NCBI RefSeq assembly: GCF_026651875.1
Contig: NZ_CP104067.1
Location: 3,038,001 to 3,102,000 of the forward strand
DNA from: Alicyclobacillus fastidiosus
GTDB lineage: Bacteria; Bacillota; Bacilli; Alicyclobacillales; Alicyclobacillaceae
DNA length: 64,000 nt
Direction: 5' to 3'
Shown: piece after piece, positions 25,253 through 33,298 of the stretch
Numbering within the stretch: the stretch's first letter is position 1
Layout: each line of letters opens with the position of its first letter
Program-made: the position numbers and the translations under genes
Notes under the pieces: generated by a model
What the model was told of the DNA's origin: nothing
Databases searched by the model: none
Seen by the model: only the letters and a program-made list of their open reading frames with translations

Positions 25253-25603
25253 ATGTCGTGTAGTTGTTCAACACAATCCTGTTGCGGTCAAGAGCTGGTC
25301 AGTGTATGTCTGCCAACGCAAAGTTACCAATTCTCAACTGCCGGGCAAACACTGTTTGGCCCCAACCCGACTTCTGTTGCAGCCAGCGGTTTACTTTCCA
25401 ACGACTCGACGAATTCGGCAAGCCTCACCTTTACGTTTCGGAGGGGAACGTCGGCGGTTGCAACGTACACCCTCGCTACAGGACAAAAACTCAGATCGTT
25501 CGTTGTACCAAACTTCACCTCCGTTAGCGTGACATCCACTGTTGTGAGTACAGGCACGACTGCTAACTTGTGCATGACCGAGTTCTTCCGTTCCGCTGTG
25601 TAA
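25253..25603 (+). CDS. Ena-like (DUF3992-type) endospore appendage subunit
   Basis: 116 residues. The head MSCSCSTQSCCGQELVSVC has the Cys-Cys-(n)-Cys arrangement of the N-terminal connector of Ena subunits, which in B. cereus makes disulfides with neighbouring subunits. The core follows: LFGPNPTSVAASGLLSNDS, ASLTFTFRRGTSAVATYTL, LRSFVVPNFTSVSVTSTVV and TANLCMTEF with its C-terminal Cys. AAGGAGGAATAAAA precedes ATG, a SigK-type promoter lies upstream and a hairpin follows. The many Ser/Thr residues make it a good glycosylation acceptor. This is the best Ena candidate of the three. Confidence 0.75.
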   Translation: MSCSCSTQSCCGQELVSVCLPTQSYQFSTAGQTLFGPNPTSVAASGLLSNDSTNSASLTFTFRRGTSAVATYTLATGQKLRSFVVPNFTSVSVTSTVVSTGTTANLCMTEFFRSAV

Positions 25604-25639
25604 CGAATGTTCATACGATACCTGCGTATGGAGGCAAAT

Positions 25640-25674
25640 GTAGACCGTGTTGAAAGATTAGCCACACGGTCTAC
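25640..25674 (+). terminator. 11-bp perfect hairpin between Ena-like gene and ptmE-like gene
   Basis: GTAGACCGTGT pairs with ACACGGTCTAC across a 13-base loop. There is no T-run, so it may act as an mRNA end or processing site that sets structural subunits above sugar enzymes in expression. Confidence 0.55.
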
Positions 25675-25752
25675 ACTGCCATCCAATGCGTAACGTTCAT
25701 GGTGATTGTACGGAGTCAAATCCAGCCACTTTACTTGACAGGAGTGAAGCCG

Positions 25753-26802
25753 ATGAAACCGTGCACCAAGATCATGGTCCACCCGGACTCCTCCATTGAA
25801 GAAACTATCCGGGTCATTGACAACCACGGGTTCCAGATTGCCTTGGTCGTAGATTCTGAGCGTCATCTATTAGGGACCGTCACGGACGGTGACATCCGGC
25901 GCGCCATCCTGAATGGCGTCGACCTTCACCGAGCGATTCGCGTGATCATGAATACACGGCCGACCGTCGTTCAGAGTGGCACCTCTCCCCAATCCGTCTT
26001 CGCTTTGATGGGGCAGAAGAGAGTTCGGGGCATCCCTGTCATTGATGATAAGGGGCGGGTGGTAGGAATTGAACTCCTGGAAGACTTTCTACAAACTGCG
26101 AAACGCCCCAACAATGTGGTTCTCATGGCTGGGGGACTCGGAACTCGGTTGGCTCCTCTAACCGCCAACTGTCCAAAACCGTTATTGTCGATTGGTCCCA
26201 AACCCATCTTAGAAATAATTCTCACCTCCCTCATCAATCATTCCTTTCACCGTTTCTATTTCTCCGTAAACTACAAGGCAGAAATGATTAAAGACTATTT
26301 CGGGAGAGGGGAGAAATGGGGAGTCGAGATTGAATATCTTTGGGAGAACAAACGTCTTGGAACGGCTGGGGCACTTTCACTGCTGCCACCCAATATCATG
26401 GAACCCGTGATTGTGATTAATGGAGATTTGTTAACGCGAGTGGATTTTGGACAGCTGCTGGAGTTCCATACGGCAAGCCAGAGTGTGGCAACGATGGGTA
26501 TCCGGGAACATGTTTACTCCATTCCATACGGTGTGGTGCAGTTCGCTGACAACCGTCTTATCGAGATACACGAGAAACCGCAGCACCGATTGTTTGTTAA
26601 CGCTGGAATTTACGTCATAGAACCACAAGTCCTATCACTCATACCTCCCTGTACCAATATCGACATGACCGATTTTCTCGAACAACTCGCACAGAAGAAC
26701 CTCCCCGTTTCCGTGTTCCCAATTCGCGAGTACTGGTTGGATATCGGAAAAATGGACGACTACCACAGGGCGCTGAGAGAGTATCCCGAGGTGTTCCCAT
26801 GA
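25753..26802 (+). CDS. ptmE: CBS-domain nucleotidyltransferase, PtmE-like
   Basis: 349 residues. Two CBS motifs fill about residues 1-115 (VTDGDIRRAILNGVD, RGIPVIDDKGRVVGIE), then a sugar-1-phosphate nucleotidyltransferase domain with VVLMAGGLGTRLAPLT, CPKPLLSIGPKP and VIVINGDLL. This architecture is that of Campylobacter PtmE, the glucosamine-1-phosphate guanylyltransferase that begins CMP-legionaminic acid synthesis with GDP-linked intermediates. GGAGTG lies seven bases before the ATG at 25753. It overlaps the following ptmF-like gene by four bases. The nucleotide used (GTP) is inferred from the family. Confidence 0.85.
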   Translation: MKPCTKIMVHPDSSIEETIRVIDNHGFQIALVVDSERHLLGTVTDGDIRRAILNGVDLHRAIRVIMNTRPTVVQSGTSPQSVFALMGQKRVRGIPVIDDKGRVVGIELLEDFLQTAKRPNNVVLMAGGLGTRLAPLTANCPKPLLSIGPKPILEIILTSLINHSFHRFYFSVNYKAEMIKDYFGRGEKWGVEIEYLWENKRLGTAGALSLLPPNIMEPVIVINGDLLTRVDFGQLLEFHTASQSVATMGIREHVYSIPYGVVQFADNRLIEIHEKPQHRLFVNAGIYVIEPQVLSLIPPCTNIDMTDFLEQLAQKNLPVSVFPIREYWLDIGKMDDYHRALREYPEVFP

Positions 26803-27710
26803 ACACCCTCATTATCGGTTATGGCTCGGTCGGGCAGCGGCATAGCCGTATACTCCAAAGCTTGGACTGTCACGTTTCTATCGTCAGTCGGCATGCCGCC
26901 CCATCCCTTTTACCAACGTACCGGTGCGAAAAGGATGGACTACAGGCAGTAAACCCCGATGTCGTCGTTGTATCGAATCGGACACACGAACACTTCGGCA
27001 CACTGTGTGCCCTTCGAGAACAGGGATACAAAGGTGTTGTACTCATGGAGAAGCCGTTATTCGATGGCGCTCGAACACTGCCGCCGGAGTATCTGCACAA
27101 CGTTTTCGTGGCCTATAATCTCCGATTTCACCCGGTTCTTAATCGTCTAAAATCCTTGGTGAAGCAAGACCGTGTCGTCTCCACGCAAGTTTATGTTGGT
27201 CAATACCTCCCAATTTGGCGACAAGGTGATTACCGCTTGTGCTACTCTGCAAAGCGACAGGAAGGCGGCGGTGCATTGCGAGACCTCAGCCATGAGCTGG
27301 ATTACGTTCAATGGCTGTTTGGAAAGTGGCGACAAGTCACAGCTCTAGGGGGACATTGCAGCAACTTGGAAATCGACAGTGATGACGTATGTGGAATTTT
27401 AATGAAAACGAACCAGTGCCCGGTTTTAAACATACAGATGAATTATTTAGATAGGCTAGGGCGTCGGCAAATTCTCGTCAACACCGATGCACACACATAC
27501 GTGGCAGATTTGATGCATAACACGCTGCAGGTTGACAGGGACGTCAAAGAGTATCCTTGTACACCCGATCTCACGTACCGAAAACAGCTTCAGGCACTCA
27601 TTCTCGGTCAGTACAATGAACTCTGCTCTGCCAAAGAAGCGTTGGCCATCGTTGATCTCATCGAGGAAGTCGAACAATGCATGCAGCGGCGAAGGTGGGT
27701 TACAAGGTGA
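26799..27710 (+). CDS. ptmF: Gfo/Idh/MocA oxidoreductase, PtmF-like
   Basis: 303 residues with the Rossmann motif IIGYGSVGQRHSRIL at residues 4-18, VVVSNRTHEHF, the EKPLF catalytic motif and DLSHELDYVQWLFG. Its place between PtmE-like and CMP-sugar synthetase genes is that of Campylobacter PtmF, thought to help supply the amino-sugar precursor of legionaminic acid. ATGA overlap with the upstream gene and a four-base overlap with the next indicate a tightly coupled operon. Confidence 0.8.
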   Translation: MNTLIIGYGSVGQRHSRILQSLDCHVSIVSRHAAPSLLPTYRCEKDGLQAVNPDVVVVSNRTHEHFGTLCALREQGYKGVVLMEKPLFDGARTLPPEYLHNVFVAYNLRFHPVLNRLKSLVKQDRVVSTQVYVGQYLPIWRQGDYRLCYSAKRQEGGGALRDLSHELDYVQWLFGKWRQVTALGGHCSNLEIDSDDVCGILMKTNQCPVLNIQMNYLDRLGRRQILVNTDAHTYVADLMHNTLQVDRDVKEYPCTPDLTYRKQLQALILGQYNELCSAKEALAIVDLIEEVEQCMQRRRWVTR

Positions 27711-28435
27711 AGAGATTATGTACGATTTGTGCTCGTGGCGGGTCAAAGGGAGTGCGAAACAAGAACATCCGGGACTTACTTGGAAAGCCGCTCATTGCCT
27801 ATTCCATAGAACAGGCCGAACGAACGAAGTTGTTTGACATCATCGCCGTCAGCAGTGATTCGAAGGAAATCCTGAATGTTGCTGGGCAATATGGTGTACA
27901 GGAGCTTGTTAAGCGTCCGTCGCACATTGCAACCGATGAAGCCCCGAAGCTCCCAGCCATCCAACACTGTGTCCAAACCGTTGAGCAAAATGTGAGTATT
28001 CAATTCGACACCATCGTTGACCTCGACGCAACCTCCCCATTGCGATACATCGAGGACATTGTTGGAGCGGTCGAACTGCTGGAGAAAAGAAATGCCAACA
28101 TCGTCCTAACAGGCACGCCGTCCCGTCGATCACCGTATTTCAATATAGTCGAAGAAAGTGAAGACAGCGTACATTTGGTGCTTCCCCCAGCCTCTCTCTA
28201 TGCCCGACGCCAGGATACACCACCGACTTATGACCTAAACGCTTCGGTTTACGTTTGGAAGCGCGACTGGCTTTTCACCAGTCAGACACTGTTCGGTAAG
28301 GGCAGTCAACTTTTTGTAATGCCCCCTGAACGGTCTATCGACATCGATTCGGAATTGGATTTCACAGTGGTGGAGTGTTTAATGAAGCAAAGGAGTGAGA
28401 AGGTTGGACCCGACAATGTACAAGGCACTCTTTGA
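27707..28435 (+). CDS. legF: CMP-legionaminic/acylneuraminate cytidylyltransferase
   Basis: 242 residues of the acylneuraminate cytidylyltransferase family: ICARGGSKGVRNKNIRDLLG (the nucleotide-binding loop with Arg and Lys), FDTIVDLDATSPLR (metal-binding Asp) and a closing ERSIDIDSELDF. It couples CTP to a nonulosonic acid to give the CMP-sugar used by the Maf enzyme. The GTG at 27707, which overlaps the ptmF stop, follows AAGGTGGG and is preferred over an ATG 30 bases upstream inside ptmF. Legionaminic rather than sialic acid is inferred from the pathway genes. Confidence 0.88.
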   Translation: MKRLCTICARGGSKGVRNKNIRDLLGKPLIAYSIEQAERTKLFDIIAVSSDSKEILNVAGQYGVQELVKRPSHIATDEAPKLPAIQHCVQTVEQNVSIQFDTIVDLDATSPLRYIEDIVGAVELLEKRNANIVLTGTPSRRSPYFNIVEESEDSVHLVLPPASLYARRQDTPPTYDLNASVYVWKRDWLFTSQTLFGKGSQLFVMPPERSIDIDSELDFTVVECLMKQRSEKVGPDNVQGTL

Positions 28436-29231
28436 TTTGTCTGGAAAAGTTGCTGTGGTAACGGGCGGCGTCGGCATTCTAGGACGAAAGTTTTGCTCGG
28501 GTCTGGCGGAGTTCGGCGCCAACGTCGCGATTGTCGACCTCGATCAGTCACAAGCCACCGAGTTCTCGAATGAATTGAACGACCGGTATGGACGGTCATG
28601 CATTGGCATCTCGTGTGATGTTTCGAATCCACATTCCGTACACCAGATGGTTACGACCGTCACGAACGAGTTGGGTGCAATTCATATCCTTCTCAACAAC
28701 GCTGCCAGTAAGTCGGACTGTCTATCGGATTTTTTCGCTCCATTCGAGAACTATTCGTTGGAGCAGTGGAAACAAGTGATGTCTGTTAACCTGGATGGTA
28801 TGTTCCTCGTTGCTCAGTCCGTCGGTAAGTCGATGATTGAGCGCGGTCTTGGGGGTTCCATCATTCAGACTTCGTCAATTTATGGAGCTTTAGCACCGGA
28901 TGAACGCATTTACGACGGATCGAATTACCTGGGAACCTCCATTAACTCACCTGCCGTATACTCCGCGTCCAAAGCAGGTGTCATCGGTCTCAGCCGGTAT
29001 CTCGCGGCGCGGTGGGCAAAGCATGGAATCCGCGTCAACACCCTCATTCCCGGAGGCGTTCAGAGTGGCCAGAACGAAACTTTCGTGAACAACTACTCGC
29101 AAAGAATCCCCCTAGGGCGCATGGCCAAACCACACGAACTCGTAGGGGCGGTGGTGTACCTAGCTTCCGACGCATCGTCTTACGTGACAGGTCACAGCTT
29201 GTTTGTGGATGGTGGACTTCACGCATGGTGA
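28404..29231 (+). CDS. ptmA: Short-chain dehydrogenase, PtmA-like
   Basis: 275 residues of classical SDR type: VAVVTGGVGILGRKF (the TGxxxGxG motif, near residue 20), the NNAAS strand, catalytic Ser in SSIYG, and the YSASKAG Tyr-Lys pair. It ends YVTGHSLFVDGGLHAW. Campylobacter PtmA holds the same place in the legionaminic acid locus, where it is thought to act early in precursor supply. A TTG at 28404 is eight bases behind AAAGGAG; ATG at 28416 is the other choice. It overlaps legF by 32 bases and is the last plus-strand gene of the island. Confidence 0.82.
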   Translation: MDPTMYKALFDLSGKVAVVTGGVGILGRKFCSGLAEFGANVAIVDLDQSQATEFSNELNDRYGRSCIGISCDVSNPHSVHQMVTTVTNELGAIHILLNNAASKSDCLSDFFAPFENYSLEQWKQVMSVNLDGMFLVAQSVGKSMIERGLGGSIIQTSSIYGALAPDERIYDGSNYLGTSINSPAVYSASKAGVIGLSRYLAARWAKHGIRVNTLIPGGVQSGQNETFVNNYSQRIPLGRMAKPHELVGAVVYLASDASSYVTGHSLFVDGGLHAW

Positions 29232-29255
29232 TAACTTTTACGTGCGACGTGCTTG

Positions 29256-29882
29256 TTATCGAGCAGGGACTCCTTTGACTACATGGCCGTCTAGGACATT
29301 CTTGGTAACGACTGCCCCCGCGCCCACCGTGGCGTATCGACCGACTGACAGCTTTGCATCCCGCCCTTTCCCTTGTAGAACCACGGCTCCCGATCCGATG
29401 TAAGCACCTTCCAACAATCGAACATTCCCCGACACATTCGCACCCGGACCAATCGTGACGTAATCCTCAATTGCACAGTCATGAGCTACCGTGCAATTTT
29501 GATTGTAGATTCCAAAGTTGCCGAACGTGATGTTAACCGTCACCCTGGCCCCTGCCAGTACAATGTTGCCCTTTCTCTGAAGCAGGTCCGCCTTTTGCCT
29601 GATGCCGAACGTTGCACAGGGATGGACTACATTGACAAAAGGGAGAATCGAAAAGCGACAGTGGACGTCCCTTCGCAAACGCGGATTGCCTAATGCAATG
29701 ACAAACTGGTATTTTGCCAGTCGCAAAGCGTCCACTTCCATTTCAGAGACCACCGGGAATCCAGAGGCTGTGGATACACCATGGTCTTTATCGATCAAAA
29801 CGACGCTGTTATATCTGAGCTCTAAACACAGGTCTGCTACTTCTTCGGCGAATCCCCCTGCCCCAAAAATGGCAATGTCCAT
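29256..29882 (-). CDS. PglD/NeuD-like acetyltransferase (LegH candidate)
   Basis: 208 residues. A small Rossmann-like N-terminal domain (DIAIFGAGGFAEEVADLC) is followed from about residue 95 by hexapeptide repeats of a left-handed beta-helix (VTVNITFGNFGIYNQNCTVA, TIGPGANVSGNVRLLEGAYI). This is the layout of PglD and NeuD-family sugar O/N-acetyltransferases. In the legionaminic acid pathway LegH acetylates the 4-amino group, and this gene is the only candidate here. It overlaps legI by 46 bases and is the last gene of the minus-strand unit, meeting ptmA tail to tail with 24 bases between. Confidence 0.8.
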   Translation of the reverse strand: MDIAIFGAGGFAEEVADLCLELRYNSVVLIDKDHGVSTASGFPVVSEMEVDALRLAKYQFVIALGNPRLRRDVHCRFSILPFVNVVHPCATFGIRQKADLLQRKGNIVLAGARVTVNITFGNFGIYNQNCTVAHDCAIEDYVTIGPGANVSGNVRLLEGAYIGSGAVVLQGKGRDAKLSVGRYATVGAGAVVTKNVLDGHVVKGVPAR

Positions 29883-30961
29883 TCAATCATCTCATCTTTC
29901 TTGTACGGACGTGGCGCAACTTTACCGAGCAACTCCCAGTAGTACATGGGAGAAATTCCGGTGCCGGGTCTCTTCGCGGTAAGATTTTCGGCATTGAATA
30001 TGTCCCCCTGTGCGATGGGCATGGCGGCAACAATGCTTTTACGCGATACCTGTGCGTTCCCCCGTTCAGACGGCATGGGGTGCTTCAAAGCGGATCCGAG
30101 TGCGATTTCGACCTCCCGAATACACTTTACCATCTGTTTGAAGCCATCTGGCTCCATCGAAGCGGAATGGTCTGGTCCTTCCATAGAACAGTCGAGCGTA
30201 ATATGTTTTTCAATCATTGCGGCCCCTCGCGCTACTGCAGCAATCGCGACTGAAAAACCTTGGGTGTGATCCGACAAACCTACCGGTAACCTGAATGCCT
30301 GCTCTAATGTATTCATAGCCCGCAGATTGACTTGCTCCATGGGAGCTGGGTACTCCGACGTCGTATGCAAGAGGCAGACTTTTTGCGATAAGGCGATTTG
30401 GCCATCTGTTGAACAGTAGGCATGGTAAAACTCCGTGAGAGTCGGCTCCGATGAAGTCGTGTGAATGAATCCAAAAGCGAGCGCAGCCAGAGCGCTCTCG
30501 ACCTCTCCGAGTGTACACATTCCAGTGGATAAAATGACGGGCTTCTTCGCGCGTGCGATTTCTACGAGAAGGGGAAAATTCGTCACTTCACCCGAGGCTA
30601 TCTTGATCCTAGTAACGTTTAGGTCTCGCACCAGCATCCGAACACTTTCCATATCAAATGGAGTGGACATAAATTCAATATGTCTTTCCTCGCAATAACG
30701 CCGGAGAACACCATGGTCCGCTATCGATAACTGCAATTTACGAAGCATTTCGTATTGTGGCTCGGTGTCTTCCAATGAATCTTTCTGGTAATCGGCCTTC
30801 GGTGCAGTGGAGCTAACCAGACTTTCCGCATGGAAAGATTGAAACTTCACTGCATCTGCGCCCGCAGCAACCGCCGCGTCAACCAATTTTTTCGCTAAAG
30901 CGAGAGAACCGTTATGGTTGACCCCAATTTCCGCTACCACAAACGTTCGCGAACGTCGCAT
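29837..30961 (-). CDS. legI: N,N'-diacetyllegionaminic acid synthase (NeuB family)
   Basis: 374 residues. The NeuB TIM barrel occupies about residues 1-290: FVVAEIGVNHNGSLALAKKL, AVKFQSFHAESL, IKIASGEVTNFPLL and VGLSDHTQG, with the usual metal His in EKHITLD. An antifreeze-like SAF domain closes the protein (RKSIVAAMPIAQGDIFNAEN). It condenses phosphoenolpyruvate with the free 2,4-diacetamido sugar to make the nine-carbon acid. GAGGTGGGG lies before the ATG at 30961, which overlaps the legG stop (TAATG). Confidence 0.9.
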   Translation of the reverse strand: MRRSRTFVVAEIGVNHNGSLALAKKLVDAAVAAGADAVKFQSFHAESLVSSTAPKADYQKDSLEDTEPQYEMLRKLQLSIADHGVLRRYCEERHIEFMSTPFDMESVRMLVRDLNVTRIKIASGEVTNFPLLVEIARAKKPVILSTGMCTLGEVESALAALAFGFIHTTSSEPTLTEFYHAYCSTDGQIALSQKVCLLHTTSEYPAPMEQVNLRAMNTLEQAFRLPVGLSDHTQGFSVAIAAVARGAAMIEKHITLDCSMEGPDHSASMEPDGFKQMVKCIREVEIALGSALKHPMPSERGNAQVSRKSIVAAMPIAQGDIFNAENLTAKRPGTGISPMYYWELLGKVAPRPYKKDEMIEWTLPFLGQGDSPKK

Positions 30962-32118
30962 TAATTCCCCACCTCGCAAAACCGTTTTGTAGTTTTACCT
31001 AATTGCGGAATGTAAAGCATTATCTCCGTAAGGATGCGCTCGCTGCTATATCCGTCACCATACGGGTTTGCGACGTTCTGGCAGTCAAGTTGGAACGCAT
31101 TCTGAATCGCGTGCAAGATGTCCTCTGCTCTCGGCTCGCAGTGTACAACGGAGTTCCCGCGCATTCGCCCTTTTTGACGGTCGCCGATATCCACCGTCGG
31201 TTTCTTCAGACTTGGCACCTCGTAAATTCCACTCGAGGAGTTTCCAACAACTGCGTCGACCCACTGAACAGCGCTAAAATAGTAGAGTTGGCCAAGCGAC
31301 GTGTGCGAAACAGCGTTAGCGTGATTGGCGACAAAATCGTCTATCATATTGGCAAGCAAACGCCCCTCTGGGTCAGCGTTCGGTTTTGTAAAAATAATTC
31401 CGACGTCCTCACCCAACTGATGGAGCGCGTGAAGGACTTCCCCAAACTCTTCAGATGAGTGACGTGGTCCCAGTGTCACAGGGTGGTATGTCACCAGTAC
31501 ATTGTTGGTTCGAAATTGAAATTTAAGGATTTCCGCCAGCTCCTCTTTCGAGAGCAGTACAAGGTTTCGAATTCTGTCAATTCCAGGGTGCCCTACGTCG
31601 AAAACAACTGCAGGGTCCTCACCAAGTTGGCAGACCCTTCGTCTTGCGGCCTCGTGCGTCACAAAGTGCAGGCTCGCCAGTTTCGTGATGCTGTGCCGAA
31701 TGGAGTCGTCAAACGCACCTTCGGTGACATCCCCTCCTCCGATGTGAGCAATGGGAATTCGGGCGATATAAGCGGCCAGAGCGGCCGACAGGATCTCAAA
31801 CCGGTCACCCAAGAGAACTACGAGATTTGGAGACAGCGTATGAAACACTTCCGCGAATCCAATCATGCCTAGACCCATAGATTTTGTGACTCCTACGGCG
31901 GTGTCACTTGATAGCAGTGACTCTACCTTCGCGGCAATGTCAAATCCGTCTCGCTCAATCACCTTATACGTCAGCCCAAATTCTGGCGAGAGATGCATTC
32001 CTGTGGCCACGACCTGCAAATCCACATCATTACACTTGTTCAGTCCGACCATGATGTCGTGCAGTAAGCCGTATTCCGCTCGACTTCCTGTTACCACGCA
32101 GATCTTCCATTTAGCCAT
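30961..32118 (-). CDS. legG: Hydrolysing UDP/GDP-sugar 2-epimerase (NeuC/LegG family)
   Basis: 385 residues of the UDP-GlcNAc 2-epimerase fold: CVVTGSRAEYGLLHDIM at the N-terminus, VVLLGDRFEILSAA with the GDRFE motif, AHIGGGDVTEGAFDDSIRHS and VGNSSSGIYEVPSLKKP. The hydrolysing members invert C2 and release the free sugar from the nucleotide, giving the substrate of LegI. It overlaps legC by eight bases and legI by one. All expected active-site regions are present. Confidence 0.9.
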   Translation of the reverse strand: MAKWKICVVTGSRAEYGLLHDIMVGLNKCNDVDLQVVATGMHLSPEFGLTYKVIERDGFDIAAKVESLLSSDTAVGVTKSMGLGMIGFAEVFHTLSPNLVVLLGDRFEILSAALAAYIARIPIAHIGGGDVTEGAFDDSIRHSITKLASLHFVTHEAARRRVCQLGEDPAVVFDVGHPGIDRIRNLVLLSKEELAEILKFQFRTNNVLVTYHPVTLGPRHSSEEFGEVLHALHQLGEDVGIIFTKPNADPEGRLLANMIDDFVANHANAVSHTSLGQLYYFSAVQWVDAVVGNSSSGIYEVPSLKKPTVDIGDRQKGRMRGNSVVHCEPRAEDILHAIQNAFQLDCQNVANPYGDGYSSERILTEIMLYIPQLGKTTKRFCEVGN

Positions 32119-33298
32119 GAAGACCTCCTAAAGACGCGCTACTTGGTACATTGATGATCCGCTTTGCCAGCCTTTCCGTGACGGAGAGATCCATACGCGG
32201 ACAATTCGTGTACATAATCTGGTGATGCAACGGTGTCCAACATGGGCGTGTCATAATGCCCTCCTGGTTCGTGAGTGCCAACAAGTCGTCCAACCATTTC
32301 GAATACGCATCGTCTAGAAGGAATGTATTCAACCAATAATTACTGCTCGAATGTAGGGGCTCTTTAAAGTACTGGATACTCTGGCAACCTGCAAAAGCCG
32401 ATTGATACGTCATCGCCAATTGTCGCTTGGAATTTAAGAACGAGGCGATTTGTTCAAGCTGAGCAACACCGAGCGCGGCGTTAATGTTCGGTAATCGGTA
32501 GTTGTAACCGACCTCGTCATGGCTAAACGCCCAGGCGTGGGGAAGCTTTGCTGTCGTTGTGAGATGCTTAGCCTGTTCTGCCAGTTGTCTATCATTGCAC
32601 AATATCGCGCCGCCACCGCCCGTTGTGACGATCTTGTTGCCATTGAAACTGAGAGCCGAGAGCATCCCCCAGTTCCCTGTATGTCGGCCTTTATAGTAGG
32701 ATCCGAGCGATTCCGCGGCATCTTCCACGAGAGCGAGTTTGTAACGTTCACAAACATCAACAAGCACATCAAGGTCGACTGGACAACCAAATGTATGCAT
32801 GGGAACAACTGCTTTAATTCGACGACCAGACTGTTGGTTAAAGCACTCATCACCGCTAACACGCGCAACCTCTTGAAGGTAAAGTTCCAGTTTCAACGGA
32901 TCGAGCCCGAGCGTTTCCTCCGCGCAATCCACGAAATGAGGTACTGCACCGCAGTAGTTCACTGCATTGGCTGTTGCAATAAACGTAAGCGCCGGAACTA
33001 AAACTTCATCGTCAGGCCGTACCCCGCATAGTCTCAGGCACATATGGAGTGCTGCTGTGCCGTTCACTACGGCAACCGCAAATTTTGCGCCCGTGTACTC
33101 GGCAAGTTCGGTTTCAAACCGGCTCACATACTGACCCACCGACGATACCCACCGAGTATCCAAACACTCTTTGATGTATTCCCACTCGTTCCCACCGAAA
33201 GTCGGCTCATGCAACGGAATGAGCCTGTCTGTAGATTGCGGAAGTACAATCCGCAGTCGTGCGAGAACATCCGTCAGAAATTCGTCTTTTGTCTTCAT
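32111..33298 (-). CDS. legC: PLP-dependent sugar aminotransferase (LegC, DegT/DnrJ family)
   Basis: About 395 residues of the DegT/DnrJ/EryC1 family. Landmarks are VNGTAALHMCLRLCGV, PALTFIATANAVNYCGA, LVEDAAESLGSYYKG and the PLP lysine in SFNGNKIVTTGGGGAI. It adds the 4-amino group to the 4-keto-6-deoxy nucleotide sugar made by LegB. The ATG at 33298 overlaps the legB stop as ATGA, with AAAGG upstream, so it is preferred over an in-frame start 54 bases earlier. Confidence 0.9.
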   Translation of the reverse strand: MKTKDEFLTDVLARLRIVLPQSTDRLIPLHEPTFGGNEWEYIKECLDTRWVSSVGQYVSRFETELAEYTGAKFAVAVVNGTAALHMCLRLCGVRPDDEVLVPALTFIATANAVNYCGAVPHFVDCAEETLGLDPLKLELYLQEVARVSGDECFNQQSGRRIKAVVPMHTFGCPVDLDVLVDVCERYKLALVEDAAESLGSYYKGRHTGNWGMLSALSFNGNKIVTTGGGGAILCNDRQLAEQAKHLTTTAKLPHAWAFSHDEVGYNYRLPNINAALGVAQLEQIASFLNSKRQLAMTYQSAFAGCQSIQYFKEPLHSSSNYWLNTFLLDDAYSKWLDDLLALTNQEGIMTRPCWTPLHHQIMYTNCPRMDLSVTERLAKRIINVPSSASLGGLHG

